64,000 nucleotides of DNA from NCBI GenBank assembly GCA_022768185.1, contig JALEMS010000004.1, positions 29,092-93,091 on the forward strand, in the 5' to 3' direction. How positions within the stretch are numbered: the stretch's first letter is position 1; every line of letters begins with the position of its first letter. Shown one piece after another: positions 37,176 through 45,232 of the stretch. Made by a program: the position numbers and the translations under genes. The notes under the pieces were generated by a model. That model had not been told where the DNA came from and made no database searches. It saw nothing but the letters and a program-made list of their open reading frames with translations. Source of the DNA: Clostridiales bacterium (lineage in GTDB: Bacteria; Bacillota; Clostridia; Oscillospirales; Oscillospiraceae).

Positions 37176-37580
37176 TCAGGTCTTGGTCTGGAAGCTGTTG
37201 CCGCAGCGGCGGCACACCACACGGATCTTCCCCTTGCCGCGGGGAACGCGCAGCGTGGTCTTGCAGGCCGGACATTTGAAAAATTTATAGTCCTTTCGCT
37301 GCCGCCACTGTTCGCGGCGCAGGCGGCGACTGTTGAGAAATGATTCGCGCAGCTTGAGATAGCGGATGTTTTCAGCGCGGCGCTTGTCGATGCGGCGGGA
37401 AAAAACACGCATCGTGCTGTATGCGATCTCCACGATGGCAACCACCATGCAGATCGTGCGAAACACGCCGTGCAGCACCATGCCGGCCACCAGCATAACG
37501 CATCCGGATACGGAAAGGAACCGGGAATAGGGATCCACTCCGTTTCTTCCGTATAGCATTGAAGCAAGCCTTTCGCGCAT
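37176..37580 (-). CDS. Membrane protein with C-terminal zinc ribbon
   Basis: About 134 residues with one or two membrane segments (residues 18-55), a basic linker (RRIDKRRAENIRYLKLRE) and a C-terminal zinc ribbon, FKCPACKTTLRVPRGKGK then VVCRRCGNSF (CxxC...CxxC). Small proteins of this kind are common in Clostridia and have no assigned function. The ATG at 37580 has GGGGCGAT upstream; in-frame starts at 37595 and 37598 are alternatives. It leads the DUF5685/J-domain group. Confidence 0.75.
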   Translation of the reverse strand: MRERLASMLYGRNGVDPYSRFLSVSGCVMLVAGMVLHGVFRTICMVVAIVEIAYSTMRVFSRRIDKRRAENIRYLKLRESFLNSRRLRREQWRQRKDYKFFKCPACKTTLRVPRGKGKIRVVCRRCGNSFQTKT

Positions 37581-37714
37581 ATTCGATCGCCCCATCACAG
37601 TTTGGTAGATTTACGATACAGTATTATATGATTTTACATCGGATAAAGGGTAAACAGAATGTAAACACTCGGCAGATTCCTGTCATACCGCACCGTTTAC
37701 CGCACAGCCCGTAC

Positions 37715-37743
37715 TTGCGCTTGCCGCGCCGGTGCAGTATAAT
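37715..37743 (+). promoter_or_regulatory. murI promoter
   Basis: TTGCGC (37715-37720) and a perfect TATAAT (37738-37743) are 17 bases apart, 39 bases before murI. Confidence 0.7.
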
Positions 37744-37782
37744 AGCCGATATCAATCATTCCGAACGGAAGAAGGAACTTTC

Positions 37783-38595
37783 ATGGACAACAGACCCATT
37801 GGTATTCTCGACTCCGGCTTCGGCGGACTGACCGCCCTGCGCGAAATGAAGCGCCTGCTGCCGGATGAGGAACTGGTTTACTTTGGCGACAACGGCCGCG
37901 CACCCTACGGCGTGCGCACCCCGCAGGAGGTGGCAGCCATGACGCAGGAGGTCATCTGCTTTCTGCTGGCGCAGAACGTCAAGGCCGTCATTGTTGCATG
38001 CGGCACGGCCACGTCCTCCCTGCCGTATCTCCGCCGGACGTTCCCCGTCCCGGTAACCGGCGTTGTCGTTCCGGCGGCACGGGCGGCCTGCGCCGCCACA
38101 CGCAGCGGACGCATCGGCGTCACCGGCACGGAACTGACCATCCGCGCCGGGAAATACAACGAGGCCATCCGTTCCATTCTCCCGCAGGCCGAGCTGCTTC
38201 CGCAGCCGTGCCAGCCGTTTGTCACGCTGGTCGAGCAGGGCCGGACCGAGCCGGACGACCCCGAGGTACAGGCCGCCGTGCGCAGCTGCCTTGCGCCGGT
38301 GCGCGCCGGCTGTCCGGACACGCTCATCCTCGGCTGCACGCATTTCCCGCTGCTCAGCCGTGCCATCGCTGCTTACATGGGGCCCGACGTTACACTGATC
38401 GACTCCGGCGCATGTGCCGCGCGCGAAACGGCAGAGCAGCTGCGCCGCGCCGACGCGCTCGCCTCCGGCGGCTCCGGCCGTATTACCTGCTACACCTCAG
38501 GCGACACGGCACTGTTCGAGCGCGCCGGCAGCGGCTTTGCCGGGCAGGCGCTGCAAGGACTGGTACATTACGCCAGCGCCGCCGGCTGTCATTGA
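37783..38595 (+). CDS. murI: Glutamate racemase
   Basis: MurI makes D-glutamate for peptidoglycan. The 270-residue protein has the entry motif IGILDSGFGGLTAL, the first catalytic cysteine C73 (VACGTATSS) and the second in LGCTHFPLL near residue 184, with YFGDNGRAPYG before them. The usual ACNTA is ACGTA here, a change also seen, as far as I recall, in some Firmicute homologues. The ATG at 37783 follows GAAGGA. A small DUF6472 gene follows 12 bases later. Confidence 0.92.
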   Translation: MDNRPIGILDSGFGGLTALREMKRLLPDEELVYFGDNGRAPYGVRTPQEVAAMTQEVICFLLAQNVKAVIVACGTATSSLPYLRRTFPVPVTGVVVPAARAACAATRSGRIGVTGTELTIRAGKYNEAIRSILPQAELLPQPCQPFVTLVEQGRTEPDDPEVQAAVRSCLAPVRAGCPDTLILGCTHFPLLSRAIAAYMGPDVTLIDSGACAARETAEQLRRADALASGGSGRITCYTSGDTALFERAGSGFAGQALQGLVHYASAAGCH

Positions 38596-38607
38596 GGAGG
38601 TACGTAC

Positions 38608-38772
38608 ATGAACTGCGATGACTGCTGGTATAACAGCTATGATGAAGAGCAGGACGAGTATTACTGCTCCCGCTATTTTGATGAGGACGAAATGGAGCGC
38701 CTGCTGCGCCTTGGGGGCCGGTGTCCCTATTTCCGATCCGGCAGCGAATACGACGTTGCCCGCAAGCAATAA
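38608..38772 (+). CDS. Small Cys-rich acidic protein, DUF6472-like
   Basis: A 54-residue protein beginning MNCDDCWYNSYDEEQDEYY, with cysteines in CxxC and later YYCS and RCPYF, and the phrase DEDEMERLL. This is the pattern I associate with DUF6472, small probable zinc-binding proteins of Clostridia. GAGGAGG sits 7 bases before the ATG. Co-transcribed with murI. Function unknown. Confidence 0.8.
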   Translation: MNCDDCWYNSYDEEQDEYYCSRYFDEDEMERLLRLGGRCPYFRSGSEYDVARKQ

Positions 38773-38786
38773 GCCGAATGCCGTGC

Positions 38787-38810
38787 ATTCCGGGGGTATC
38801 TCCCCGGAAT
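38787..38810 (+). terminator. Hairpin after the murI operon
   Basis: ATTCCGGGG (38787-38795) pairs with CCCCGGAAT (38802-38810), without a T-run. The rest of the gap 38773-39015 has no supported gene. Confidence 0.4.
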
Positions 38811-38944
38811 ATGCTGTAGCGCGGCAGCAGACGCCTGCTTTTACAGGCTCTTCCGGCATTCGTGCCCACGCGAAGGGCCTTGACCCTCCTGCACTCCTCC
38901 GGCTCCGCTGCCGTCTTCGCATAAAACAGAGTGTTCAGACAGTC

Positions 38945-38990
38945 AGAAGAGAACCCGGCTGCAGCCGACGCTGCAGCCGGGCTCTCTTCT
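38945..38990. terminator. Bidirectional terminator
   Basis: AGAAGAGAACCCGGCTGCAG (38945-38964) pairs with the complementary arm ending at 38990 with one bulge. It lies between convergent genes, 26 bases from the XRE gene stop. Confidence 0.8.
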
Positions 38991-39015
38991 GTTCCGGCAG
39001 GACAGTTTCCCCGGT

Positions 39016-39351
39016 TCATGCATGCCCGGATTTTTCATGCATTGCCATAAGGAATGTTTTCAGGATCTCCTCTGCGTAGCTTCGCTCCGCCTCGGTGCAG
39101 ACATCCAGCATCCGCTGGATGGGGCGCATGTCCCCCGTTCCCCTGCGATCTCCCAGCAGAATATAATCTGCCGAGAGCTGCAGCACCTCTGCTACACGGC
39201 AAAGCGTCGGGACCGACATCCCCTTTACGCCCAGCTCGATGTCCGAGCAGAATTTCGGCGTAATGTCGATCATCTCTGCAAACTGCTCGCGCGTGTATCC
39301 CAGAAACTCCCGCTGCCTGCGGATACGCAGCCCGATCTCACCCCAGTCCAT
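39016..39351 (-). CDS. XRE family helix-turn-helix regulator
   Basis: A 111-residue protein with an N-terminal HTH_3 domain (about 5-65: IRRQREFLGYTREQFAEMI, DIELGVKGMSVPTLCRVAEVL, SADYILLG) and a short helical tail. Its targets are unknown. GGAGGG precedes the ATG. It stands alone between the feoB terminator and a bidirectional terminator. AAGTTT (39377-39382) and AAACTT (39408-39413) upstream form a weak dyad. Confidence 0.88.
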   Translation of the reverse strand: MDWGEIGLRIRRQREFLGYTREQFAEMIDITPKFCSDIELGVKGMSVPTLCRVAEVLQLSADYILLGDRRGTGDMRPIQRMLDVCTEAERSYAEEILKTFLMAMHEKSGHA

Positions 39352-39451
39352 GCTTCCCTCCTATCGCGTTTGCTTCAAGTTTACCCATCCTTCCTGCTGC
39401 ATTAAAGAAACTTTTGGTGTCGAATCGCGCCAACTATCAGGCGGCGCATAC

Positions 39452-39480
39452 AAAAGGAGCCGCCCACATGGAGCAGCTCC
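39452..39480 (-). terminator. feoAB terminator
   Basis: On the minus strand a GGAGC/GGCTCC hairpin (39480-39456) is followed by TTTT (39455-39452), 12 bases after the feoB stop. Confidence 0.65.
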
Positions 39481-39491
39481 CCTTCAAAGCG

Positions 39492-41477
39492 CTACAGTGC
39501 CCCGCCAACAGCGTACACCAGTGCAGCGACAAGCCACGCAACAGCGCACTGCGCTGCCACAACGCAGACGGTCGCCGTTGTGCTCTCCAGCTCGCGCCGG
39601 ATGGCCGCGATGGCTGCCACGCATGGCGTGTACAGCAGCGTAAACGTCAAAAAGCATACTGCTGTCAGCGGTGTGAAGATACCGGAAAGCGGCGCGCCTC
39701 CCAGCAGGACGCTCAACGTGCTGGCAACAGCCTCCTTGGCCATAAAGCCGGTGATGAGCGCGGTCGCCGCGCGCCAGTCGTCAAAGCCGAGCGGGGCAAA
39801 TACCGGTGCAATCAGGCGGCCGGCCCAGGCCAGCAGGCTGTTTCCGTTATCGGTCACAACGTTGAGGTGCGCATCAAATGTCTGCAGAAACCACACGATC
39901 ACGCTGGCCACAAAGATGACGGTAAATGCGCGCTTGAGAAAATCCTTTGCCTTCTCCCACATCAGCATCACGGTATTGCGAAGCGTCGGCAGACGGTAGT
40001 TCGGCAGTTCCATCACAAACGGGATGGGTTTGCCGCGAAACATCAGCTTGCCGCACAGCAGCGCGTACAACACACCGACCAGAATGCCGCCCACATACAA
40101 TCCCGACATCACCAGCGCCGCACGCCCCGGAAAAAGCGCCGCAGAAAACAGCGTATAGATGGGGATTTTTGCCGAGCAGCTCATAAACGGCGTCAGCAGG
40201 ATGGTCAGCTTGCGGTCCCGATCGCTGGTGAGTGTACGCGTGGACATGACGGCAGGCACAGTGCAGCCAAATCCGATGAGCATCGGCACGATGCTCTTGC
40301 CGGACAGCCCGATCCGGCGCAGCAACATGTCCATCACGAAGGCCACGCGCGCCATATACCCCGTGTCCTCCAGCATCGACAGGAAGAAAAACAGCACCAC
40401 GATGAGCGGCAGAAAGCTCAGCACGTTGCCCACGCCGGTGAACACGCCGTCCACCAACAAACTGCGCGCCACTGGATTCAGGCCATAGGCCCGCAGCCCC
40501 GCATCCGCTGCGGCGATCACCGCGGTGATGCCGCGGCTGAGCAGCTCCTGCAGCGCCGCGCCGATCACATTGAAGGTCAGCCAAAAAATAACCAGCATGA
40601 TGCAAAGAAAGATGGGAATTGCTGCATACTTGTTGGTCAACACATTGTCGATCCGGCGGCTGGTGCGCGCGCCCTTGCTCTCGCCGCAGTGCCGCACCGT
40701 TTCAAGGCTGACCGCCTCTATGTAGGTATAGCGCATGTTCGCCACGGCGGCATAACGGTCCAGTCCGCCCTCGCGCTCCATCTCCAGCACGCTGTGCTCG
40801 GCCAGCTCCCGCTCATTTTCATTGATGTCCAGACGCTCGACGATGTCCTCATTGCCCTCGATGATGTTCAGCGCTGCCCAGCGCGGGAACATTCCCTGCC
40901 GTTCGGCGTGATCCTCGATCACGTGCGTCACGGCATGCAGGCAGCGGTGCATCGGGCCGGGCTGGCAGAAATCGTACACCTGCGGCGGGGTTTTTGTGCG
41001 TGCAATGGACATGGCTGCCTCTACGAGATCCTCGATTCCCTCGCCGCGTGAGGCGCTGATGGGGACCACCGGCACGCCCAGACGCTGGGACAGCCGCTTC
41101 GTGTCAATGGAACCGCCGCTGCTGCGCACCTCGTCCATCATGTTGAGCGCCATGACCATCGGCACATGCATTTCTATCAGCTGCAGCGTCAGGTACAGAT
41201 TGCGCTCCAGATTGGTGGCGTCGACGATGTTGATGATGGCGTCCGTCTTCTCCCCAAGGACAAAGTCACGTGTGAGGATCTCCTCCGCCGAGTAGGGACG
41301 CAGGGAATAAATGCCGGGCAGATCCACAACGACGCAGTTTTTCTGCCCGCGGATCTCGCCCATTTTTCGGTCGACTGTCACGCCCGGGAAGTTGCCGACA
41401 TGCTGGCTGGAGCCGGTCAGCTGATTGAACAGTGTGGTCTTTCCGCAATTCTGATTGCCCACAAGCGCAAATATCAT
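39492..41477 (-). CDS. feoB: Ferrous iron transporter FeoB
   Basis: A 661-residue Fe(II) transporter. The N-terminal G domain has G1 GNQNCGKTTLFN, G3 DLPGIYSL and G4 NMMD, followed by the helical GDI domain and the polytopic core. The two Gate motifs are visible (LLRRIGLSGKSIVPMLIGFGC and LLTPFMSCSAKIPIY, in parts), each with a conserved cysteine. FeoA precedes it with a 4-base overlap. It ends without the small Cys-rich FeoC-like tail gene that often follows. Confidence 0.96.
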   Translation of the reverse strand: MIFALVGNQNCGKTTLFNQLTGSSQHVGNFPGVTVDRKMGEIRGQKNCVVVDLPGIYSLRPYSAEEILTRDFVLGEKTDAIINIVDATNLERNLYLTLQLIEMHVPMVMALNMMDEVRSSGGSIDTKRLSQRLGVPVVPISASRGEGIEDLVEAAMSIARTKTPPQVYDFCQPGPMHRCLHAVTHVIEDHAERQGMFPRWAALNIIEGNEDIVERLDINENERELAEHSVLEMEREGGLDRYAAVANMRYTYIEAVSLETVRHCGESKGARTSRRIDNVLTNKYAAIPIFLCIMLVIFWLTFNVIGAALQELLSRGITAVIAAADAGLRAYGLNPVARSLLVDGVFTGVGNVLSFLPLIVVLFFFLSMLEDTGYMARVAFVMDMLLRRIGLSGKSIVPMLIGFGCTVPAVMSTRTLTSDRDRKLTILLTPFMSCSAKIPIYTLFSAALFPGRAALVMSGLYVGGILVGVLYALLCGKLMFRGKPIPFVMELPNYRLPTLRNTVMLMWEKAKDFLKRAFTVIFVASVIVWFLQTFDAHLNVVTDNGNSLLAWAGRLIAPVFAPLGFDDWRAATALITGFMAKEAVASTLSVLLGGAPLSGIFTPLTAVCFLTFTLLYTPCVAAIAAIRRELESTTATVCVVAAQCAVAWLVAALVYAVGGAL

Positions 41478-41701
41478 ACGGTCTGCTCCACCTCCACGGA
41501 CTTGGCGTCCTCCAGGCGCAGCGACAGCCGGTAGCCGCGGATGCTCAGCTCAATCGGGTCGCCCATCGGGGCACGGCGCGTTACGGTGACCTTTGTGCGC
41601 GGGATCACGCCCATATCCAGCAGACGCAGGCGCAGCGCGCCGGCCCCCCCCACCGCCGTGATGATCGCCTGCTCTCCGACAGGCAGCTTATCCAATGTCA
41701 T
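41474..41701 (-). CDS. feoA: Ferrous iron transport protein FeoA
   Basis: A 75-residue SH3-like FeoA protein (MTLDKLPVGEQAIITAV, LRLRLLDMGVIPRTKV, GDPIELSIRGYRLSLR). It supports FeoB transport from the cytoplasm. The ATG at 41701 follows CAGGAG; the frame upstream to 41764 is not real because it covers the promoter. Confidence 0.94.
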   Translation of the reverse strand: MTLDKLPVGEQAIITAVGGAGALRLRLLDMGVIPRTKVTVTRRAPMGDPIELSIRGYRLSLRLEDAKSVEVEQTV

Positions 41702-41735
41702 ATTCTTTCTCCTGAAACTGGTCTGGATAAAGGAT

Positions 41736-41764
41736 ATTGTACCGCCCGCCGGTCTGTTTGTCAA
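41736..41764 (-). promoter_or_regulatory. feoAB promoter
   Basis: On the minus strand TTGACA (41764-41759) and TACAAT (41741-41736) are 17 bases apart. I see no clear Fur or DtxR box. Confidence 0.72.
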
Positions 41765-41875
41765 TCATCGCCAATTCGTTCCATCGGCAACACAGCGGAA
41801 ATCTCCACCCTGCGGCAATGTTTTCCGTTCTTTTTGCCTGCGCCCGCAGCACTCCGTTTGCTTTTTCTCAGACAG

Positions 41876-41916
41876 GCAGCCCCGTTTCAGCGGAAACTCC
41901 GCAGAAACGAGGCTGC
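41876..41916 (-). terminator. Hairpin after the MATE gene
   Basis: A long, slightly mismatched hairpin (GCAGCC... 41876 paired with ...GGCTGC 41916) lies 29 bases after the MATE stop. No T-run follows. Confidence 0.55.
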
Positions 41917-41944
41917 ACAGGAAAACCCGGTTGAAATGGGCCGG

Positions 41945-43360
41945 TTACTTTGCCGGAGTCTCCGCCGGCTCTGCAGAAGCTTCCTTCTCCGGCAGCTCGT
42001 CCATGCCGCGCATTGCCTTGACAAAGCACAGGCGATAGACAAAAATGGCAATGAAGGTACTGATGACGTCATTGATCGGCTGGCCGAGCGCAACACCGTA
42101 CACGCCGATGAGATGGTTGAGCAGGAATGTGACCGGGAAGTTGATGGCCAGCTGACGGACCGTCAGCATGATCAGCGAATACTGCCACTTGCCAACGGCC
42201 TGGCACAGCGTGCTGGTGAGCAGCACGACGCTCATAAACGGCGTGCACAGCATGTAGCAGCGCATGATACCGCGTCCAACCTCAATGGTCGCCGCATCGT
42301 TGACAAAGGCGCGGATGATCCCGTCGCTGAAAATTTCGCAGAACAGCAGCAGCACAATGGCGATGACCAGCAGGATGCGGAAGGCAAACTTGTTGACCTC
42401 CTGGACACGCTTCTTGTTCTTCGCACCGAAGTTATAGCCGATCAGGGGCAGCACGCCCTGTGCAACGCCGTGCGTCATATAAATGCCGACAAAGCTCATG
42501 CGGTTGACAACGCCCCAGGCTGCAACGGCTGCGTCGCTGTAGATGGAATACAGGTGTGTCTGCATGATGCAGCCGCTCAGGCCCAGAATGGTAAGGAAGC
42601 CGGACGGCAGGCCGGACAGAATCACGTTGCCGAACACCCTCCACTCCACACGGAAGGCAAAGGGCTTGAGATTGATATAAGTGGTGCCGCGCATCCTGGC
42701 ATAGATACACAGGAAGAAGATCAGCGACACGCAATTGGAAATCAGCGTGGCAATTGCGGCGCCGGCGACGGCCTTGCCCGTCAAGTGGATGACCAGCGGA
42801 TCAAGGATGATATTCAGGCCGCTGCCGATCATCAGGCCGAGGCTGCCCTTCTTGGCATGGCCCTCAGCGCGCAGCAGGTTTGCCATGACAACGGACAGCA
42901 CCGTGGGAATGCCGCCGCACAGAAACACCCACTTGAGATAATCGAGCGCATATCCGTAGGACTCGGTGCTCGCGCCTGCCAGATTCAGCAGCGGACGGCG
43001 CAGCACCCACACAACGATGCACGCAAACACCATAAAGAGCGCGCCGCCCCAGAATCCGTAGTTGGAGGCTTTGCTGACGCGGTCATAGCTTTTCTCGCCC
43101 AGCGAGCGGGACATCACGGCGTTTGTGCCTACGCCGAACAGGCTGGCCAGCGCGTTGAGCAGCTGATAGTACGGAAAGGCAACCGTCAGACCCGCGACCA
43201 TGACTGCGTCGCCCATCAGGCCGACGAAGAAGGTGTCTGCGAAGCTGTAGATGATGGTAATCAGCGTGCTGATGAGCGACGGACCAACGAATCGGCGCAC
43301 CGCCTGCGGCACCGGCATGGTCTCGAATAGCTCTCTGTCAATGGATACTGTCTTTTGCAT
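41945..43360 (-). CDS. MATE family efflux protein
   Basis: A 471-residue MATE transporter with about 12 membrane segments in two homologous halves. Family text: SLISTLITIIYSFADTFFVG, LLNALASLFGVGTNAVMSR and the second-half VAQGVLPLIGYNFGAKNKKRV. MATE pumps use Na+ or H+ to export cationic compounds; the substrate is unknown. The ATG at 43360 follows AGGAGGAG; the frame to 43558 covers the promoter. It is likely controlled by the LysR gene directly upstream. Confidence 0.92.
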   Translation of the reverse strand: MQKTVSIDRELFETMPVPQAVRRFVGPSLISTLITIIYSFADTFFVGLMGDAVMVAGLTVAFPYYQLLNALASLFGVGTNAVMSRSLGEKSYDRVSKASNYGFWGGALFMVFACIVVWVLRRPLLNLAGASTESYGYALDYLKWVFLCGGIPTVLSVVMANLLRAEGHAKKGSLGLMIGSGLNIILDPLVIHLTGKAVAGAAIATLISNCVSLIFFLCIYARMRGTTYINLKPFAFRVEWRVFGNVILSGLPSGFLTILGLSGCIMQTHLYSIYSDAAVAAWGVVNRMSFVGIYMTHGVAQGVLPLIGYNFGAKNKKRVQEVNKFAFRILLVIAIVLLLFCEIFSDGIIRAFVNDAATIEVGRGIMRCYMLCTPFMSVVLLTSTLCQAVGKWQYSLIMLTVRQLAINFPVTFLLNHLIGVYGVALGQPINDVISTFIAIFVYRLCFVKAMRGMDELPEKEASAEPAETPAK

Positions 43361-43504
43361 AATACTCCTCCTGATTGGTTTTCCCAATTCCCCATCGTGA
43401 TGATAATTGCGTCCGCTCGTGTTGTCAATACTCCGAATGTCCCATTTTTCCACAAACGCCCCGGAGCATGGGGACAACCCCGCGGCCTGCTGAAAAGGGC
43501 GAAA

Positions 43505-43568
43505 AAATGGAGGTATGTCCTGAGTATACAAAGACATGCCTCCATTTGTAAAATTCATATTCTCTATT
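43505..43568 (-). promoter_or_regulatory. MATE promoter with dyad and shared LysR-type element
   Basis: On the minus strand TTTACA (43552-43547) and TATACT (43528-43523) are 18 bases apart. A 15-bp inverted repeat with one mismatch (43505-43519 and 43533-43547) flanks the -10. The 24 bases at 43545-43568 match 23 of 24 bases at 45061-45084, upstream of the other LysR target. Confidence 0.65.
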
Positions 43569-43588
43569 CCGGTGATAGACCCAATGTA

Positions 43589-44474
43589 TCAAGTGCCGAT
43601 CTCGGTCAAAAACGTACTGGCCGCCACACCCAACGGATGCGTTTTGCTGGTGACGATACTGGTCGTGCGCAGCGGCATCGGCTCCTTCGTATGCAGGCGG
43701 AACATCGTTCCGGCAGCCAACTGTTCGCGTACACATGCAAGCGGCACCAGACCGATCCCGAGGTTGTTTTCAATCGCGCCACAGATCAGCGCCAGCGTCG
43801 GGAACTCCATATTGCTGTGCAGTTCGATCCCCCGCGCATCAAACAGCGCCTTGGCATATTGAAATACGGACGCATCCTCCGGCACAAATACCAGAGGCTG
43901 TGCTGCAATCTCCTGCAGCGTGACCTCTCGCTCGGCCATACTGCGGTACTTGCGCCCACAGGCAAAAATTTCCTCTGTCTGGGCCACATCAATCTTTTCC
44001 TGATCGTCAGCCAACTGAATCGGGCTGTTTAGAATGGCAAAATCCAGTTCGGAATTGCGCAGCTTCTGATCAAGCATCGGCTGCAGCAGCAGTTCCACCT
44101 TCACTCTGATGTTGGGGATACATCGCCTGAAACCGCTGCAGCCGCGGGTACAGCCATGTGCGTACGGTCATCTCACTGGCGCCGAGCCGAACCTCCCCGC
44201 TCTGCAGCGACTTCTCCTGATTCAGCTCTGTTTCCGCCAGAAACATCAGCTCGCAGGCAGGTCCAATGCGATCATAAAGCTGCTTTCCACTTTCTGTCAA
44301 CTCCACGCCCCTGCGCGTGCGGTAAAAGAGCTGACAGCCCAGCTGCGCTTCCAGATTCTGAATGGTTTTGGTCACGGTCGGCTGCGTCAAAAACAGCGCC
44401 TTGGCGGCAGAGGTCAGATTCCCGCTGCGCGCACAAAAATAAAAAACCTTGTAATATTCAAAGTTGGTCTTCAT
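43589..44474 (-). pseudogene. LysR family regulator broken by a one-base frameshift
   Basis: Two frames together make one normal LysR protein of about 295 residues. The first (44474-44070) has the winged HTH (FEYYKVFYFCARSGNLTSAA, then LFLTQPTVTKTIQNLEAQLG in parts) and runs to RLQRFQAMYP. The second (from about 44113 to 43589) resumes with NIRVKVELLLQPML and carries the effector-binding domain (LDFAILNSPIQLAD). The shift is one extra base in the C4 run at 44114-44117; the paralogue at 45233 reads through this point in one frame. It is either a recent mutation or a sequencing error. Its probable target is the MATE gene downstream. Confidence 0.85.
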
Positions 44475-44610
44475 CTGCCGCCTTCTTCCATTGCTCCTGC
44501 ATGTGCACGTTTTCTGTTATTTTAAAACAGCGTTCAGCACTTGTCAATTGTCATCCTGTTGATCTGCGGCGGCGTCGAAACAGCAACCGGATACTGACTC
44601 GAATCCAGCA

Positions 44611-44655
44611 ACAGACAAGCGCGGTGAGTTCAGGCTGCTCACCGCGCTTGTCTGT
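44611..44655 (-). terminator. Terminator of the 83-residue protein gene
   Basis: An 18-bp perfect inverted repeat (44611-44628 and 44638-44655) lies 60 bases after the gene stop on the minus strand. The T-rich tail is weak. Confidence 0.7.
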
Positions 44656-44714
44656 GTGACTTGTGACTTGGACTGTTGGGAGAATATGTATGTTTTCTTG
44701 ACAACAATCAATAT

Positions 44715-44966
44715 TCAGCCGCAGCAAATCATACTGCGAATCTGCTGAAACACATCTGCGCCCTGCGCAGCGCTGGCCAGATAGATTACATGGCAGCGGT
44801 TGGAAAGGACGGAGGGATCTGCCTTGCATTCTTCCGCGCTGAGCAGCGCTGCTCCGCCCGCCGAATCGGCATTGGAATCCAGCATCTGTCTGATGTACTC
44901 ATTGCAGGCATTCTTATCCTTTGTACAGACAACAATGACTGGTTCTTCCTTCTTCACGGCATTCAT
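44715..44966 (-). CDS. Unrecognised 83-residue protein between two LysR genes
   Basis: A small soluble protein with no family I recognise. It starts MNAVKKEEPVIVVCTKDKN, a beta-strand-like opening, has the stretch CHVIYLASAAQGADVFQQIR near the end, and finishes with a Cys pair (SMICCG). It has six cysteines in total. No signal peptide or membrane segment. AAGGAGA precedes the ATG, and it has a good promoter and its own terminator, which supports it being a real gene. It lies downstream of an intact LysR gene in the same direction, in the position the MATE gene holds in the neighbouring module. Confidence 0.7.
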   Translation of the reverse strand: MNAVKKEEPVIVVCTKDKNACNEYIRQMLDSNADSAGGAALLSAEECKADPSVLSNRCHVIYLASAAQGADVFQQIRSMICCG

Positions 44967-45039
44967 GATGTTCTCCTTGCTCTGCTCCTGCAGATAACCG
45001 GCTTGGATTGATGCACTGGCATTCCCGGGTTCTGTCTAC

Positions 45040-45084
45040 ATTATACGCACAAAGCCTGGTTTTGTAAAATTGATATTCTCTATT
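45040..45084 (-). promoter_or_regulatory. Promoter of the 83-residue gene with shared LysR-type element
   Basis: On the minus strand TTTACA (45068-45063) and TATAAT (45045-45040) are 17 bases apart. The element at 45061-45084 is the near-identical copy of 43545-43568. Confidence 0.72.
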
Positions 45085-45232
45085 GATTGCCGTGGATTTT
45101 TTGAATGGAAGGGCCGGCCAAATCGGCAAATGCAGCCGCGTCTGCAAACAGGTCGTCACACCTCCGCTGCAGTCGGCTGCATTCCCATGGATTCTGAAGC
45201 AGCCATCCCTTGCTCTGATCGAACTGCCGCAT

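Noticed and set aside
38618..39079. 153-codon plus-strand frame across the murI-XRE gap
   Set aside because: It overlaps the DUF6472 gene out of frame, contains terminators and shows no homology.
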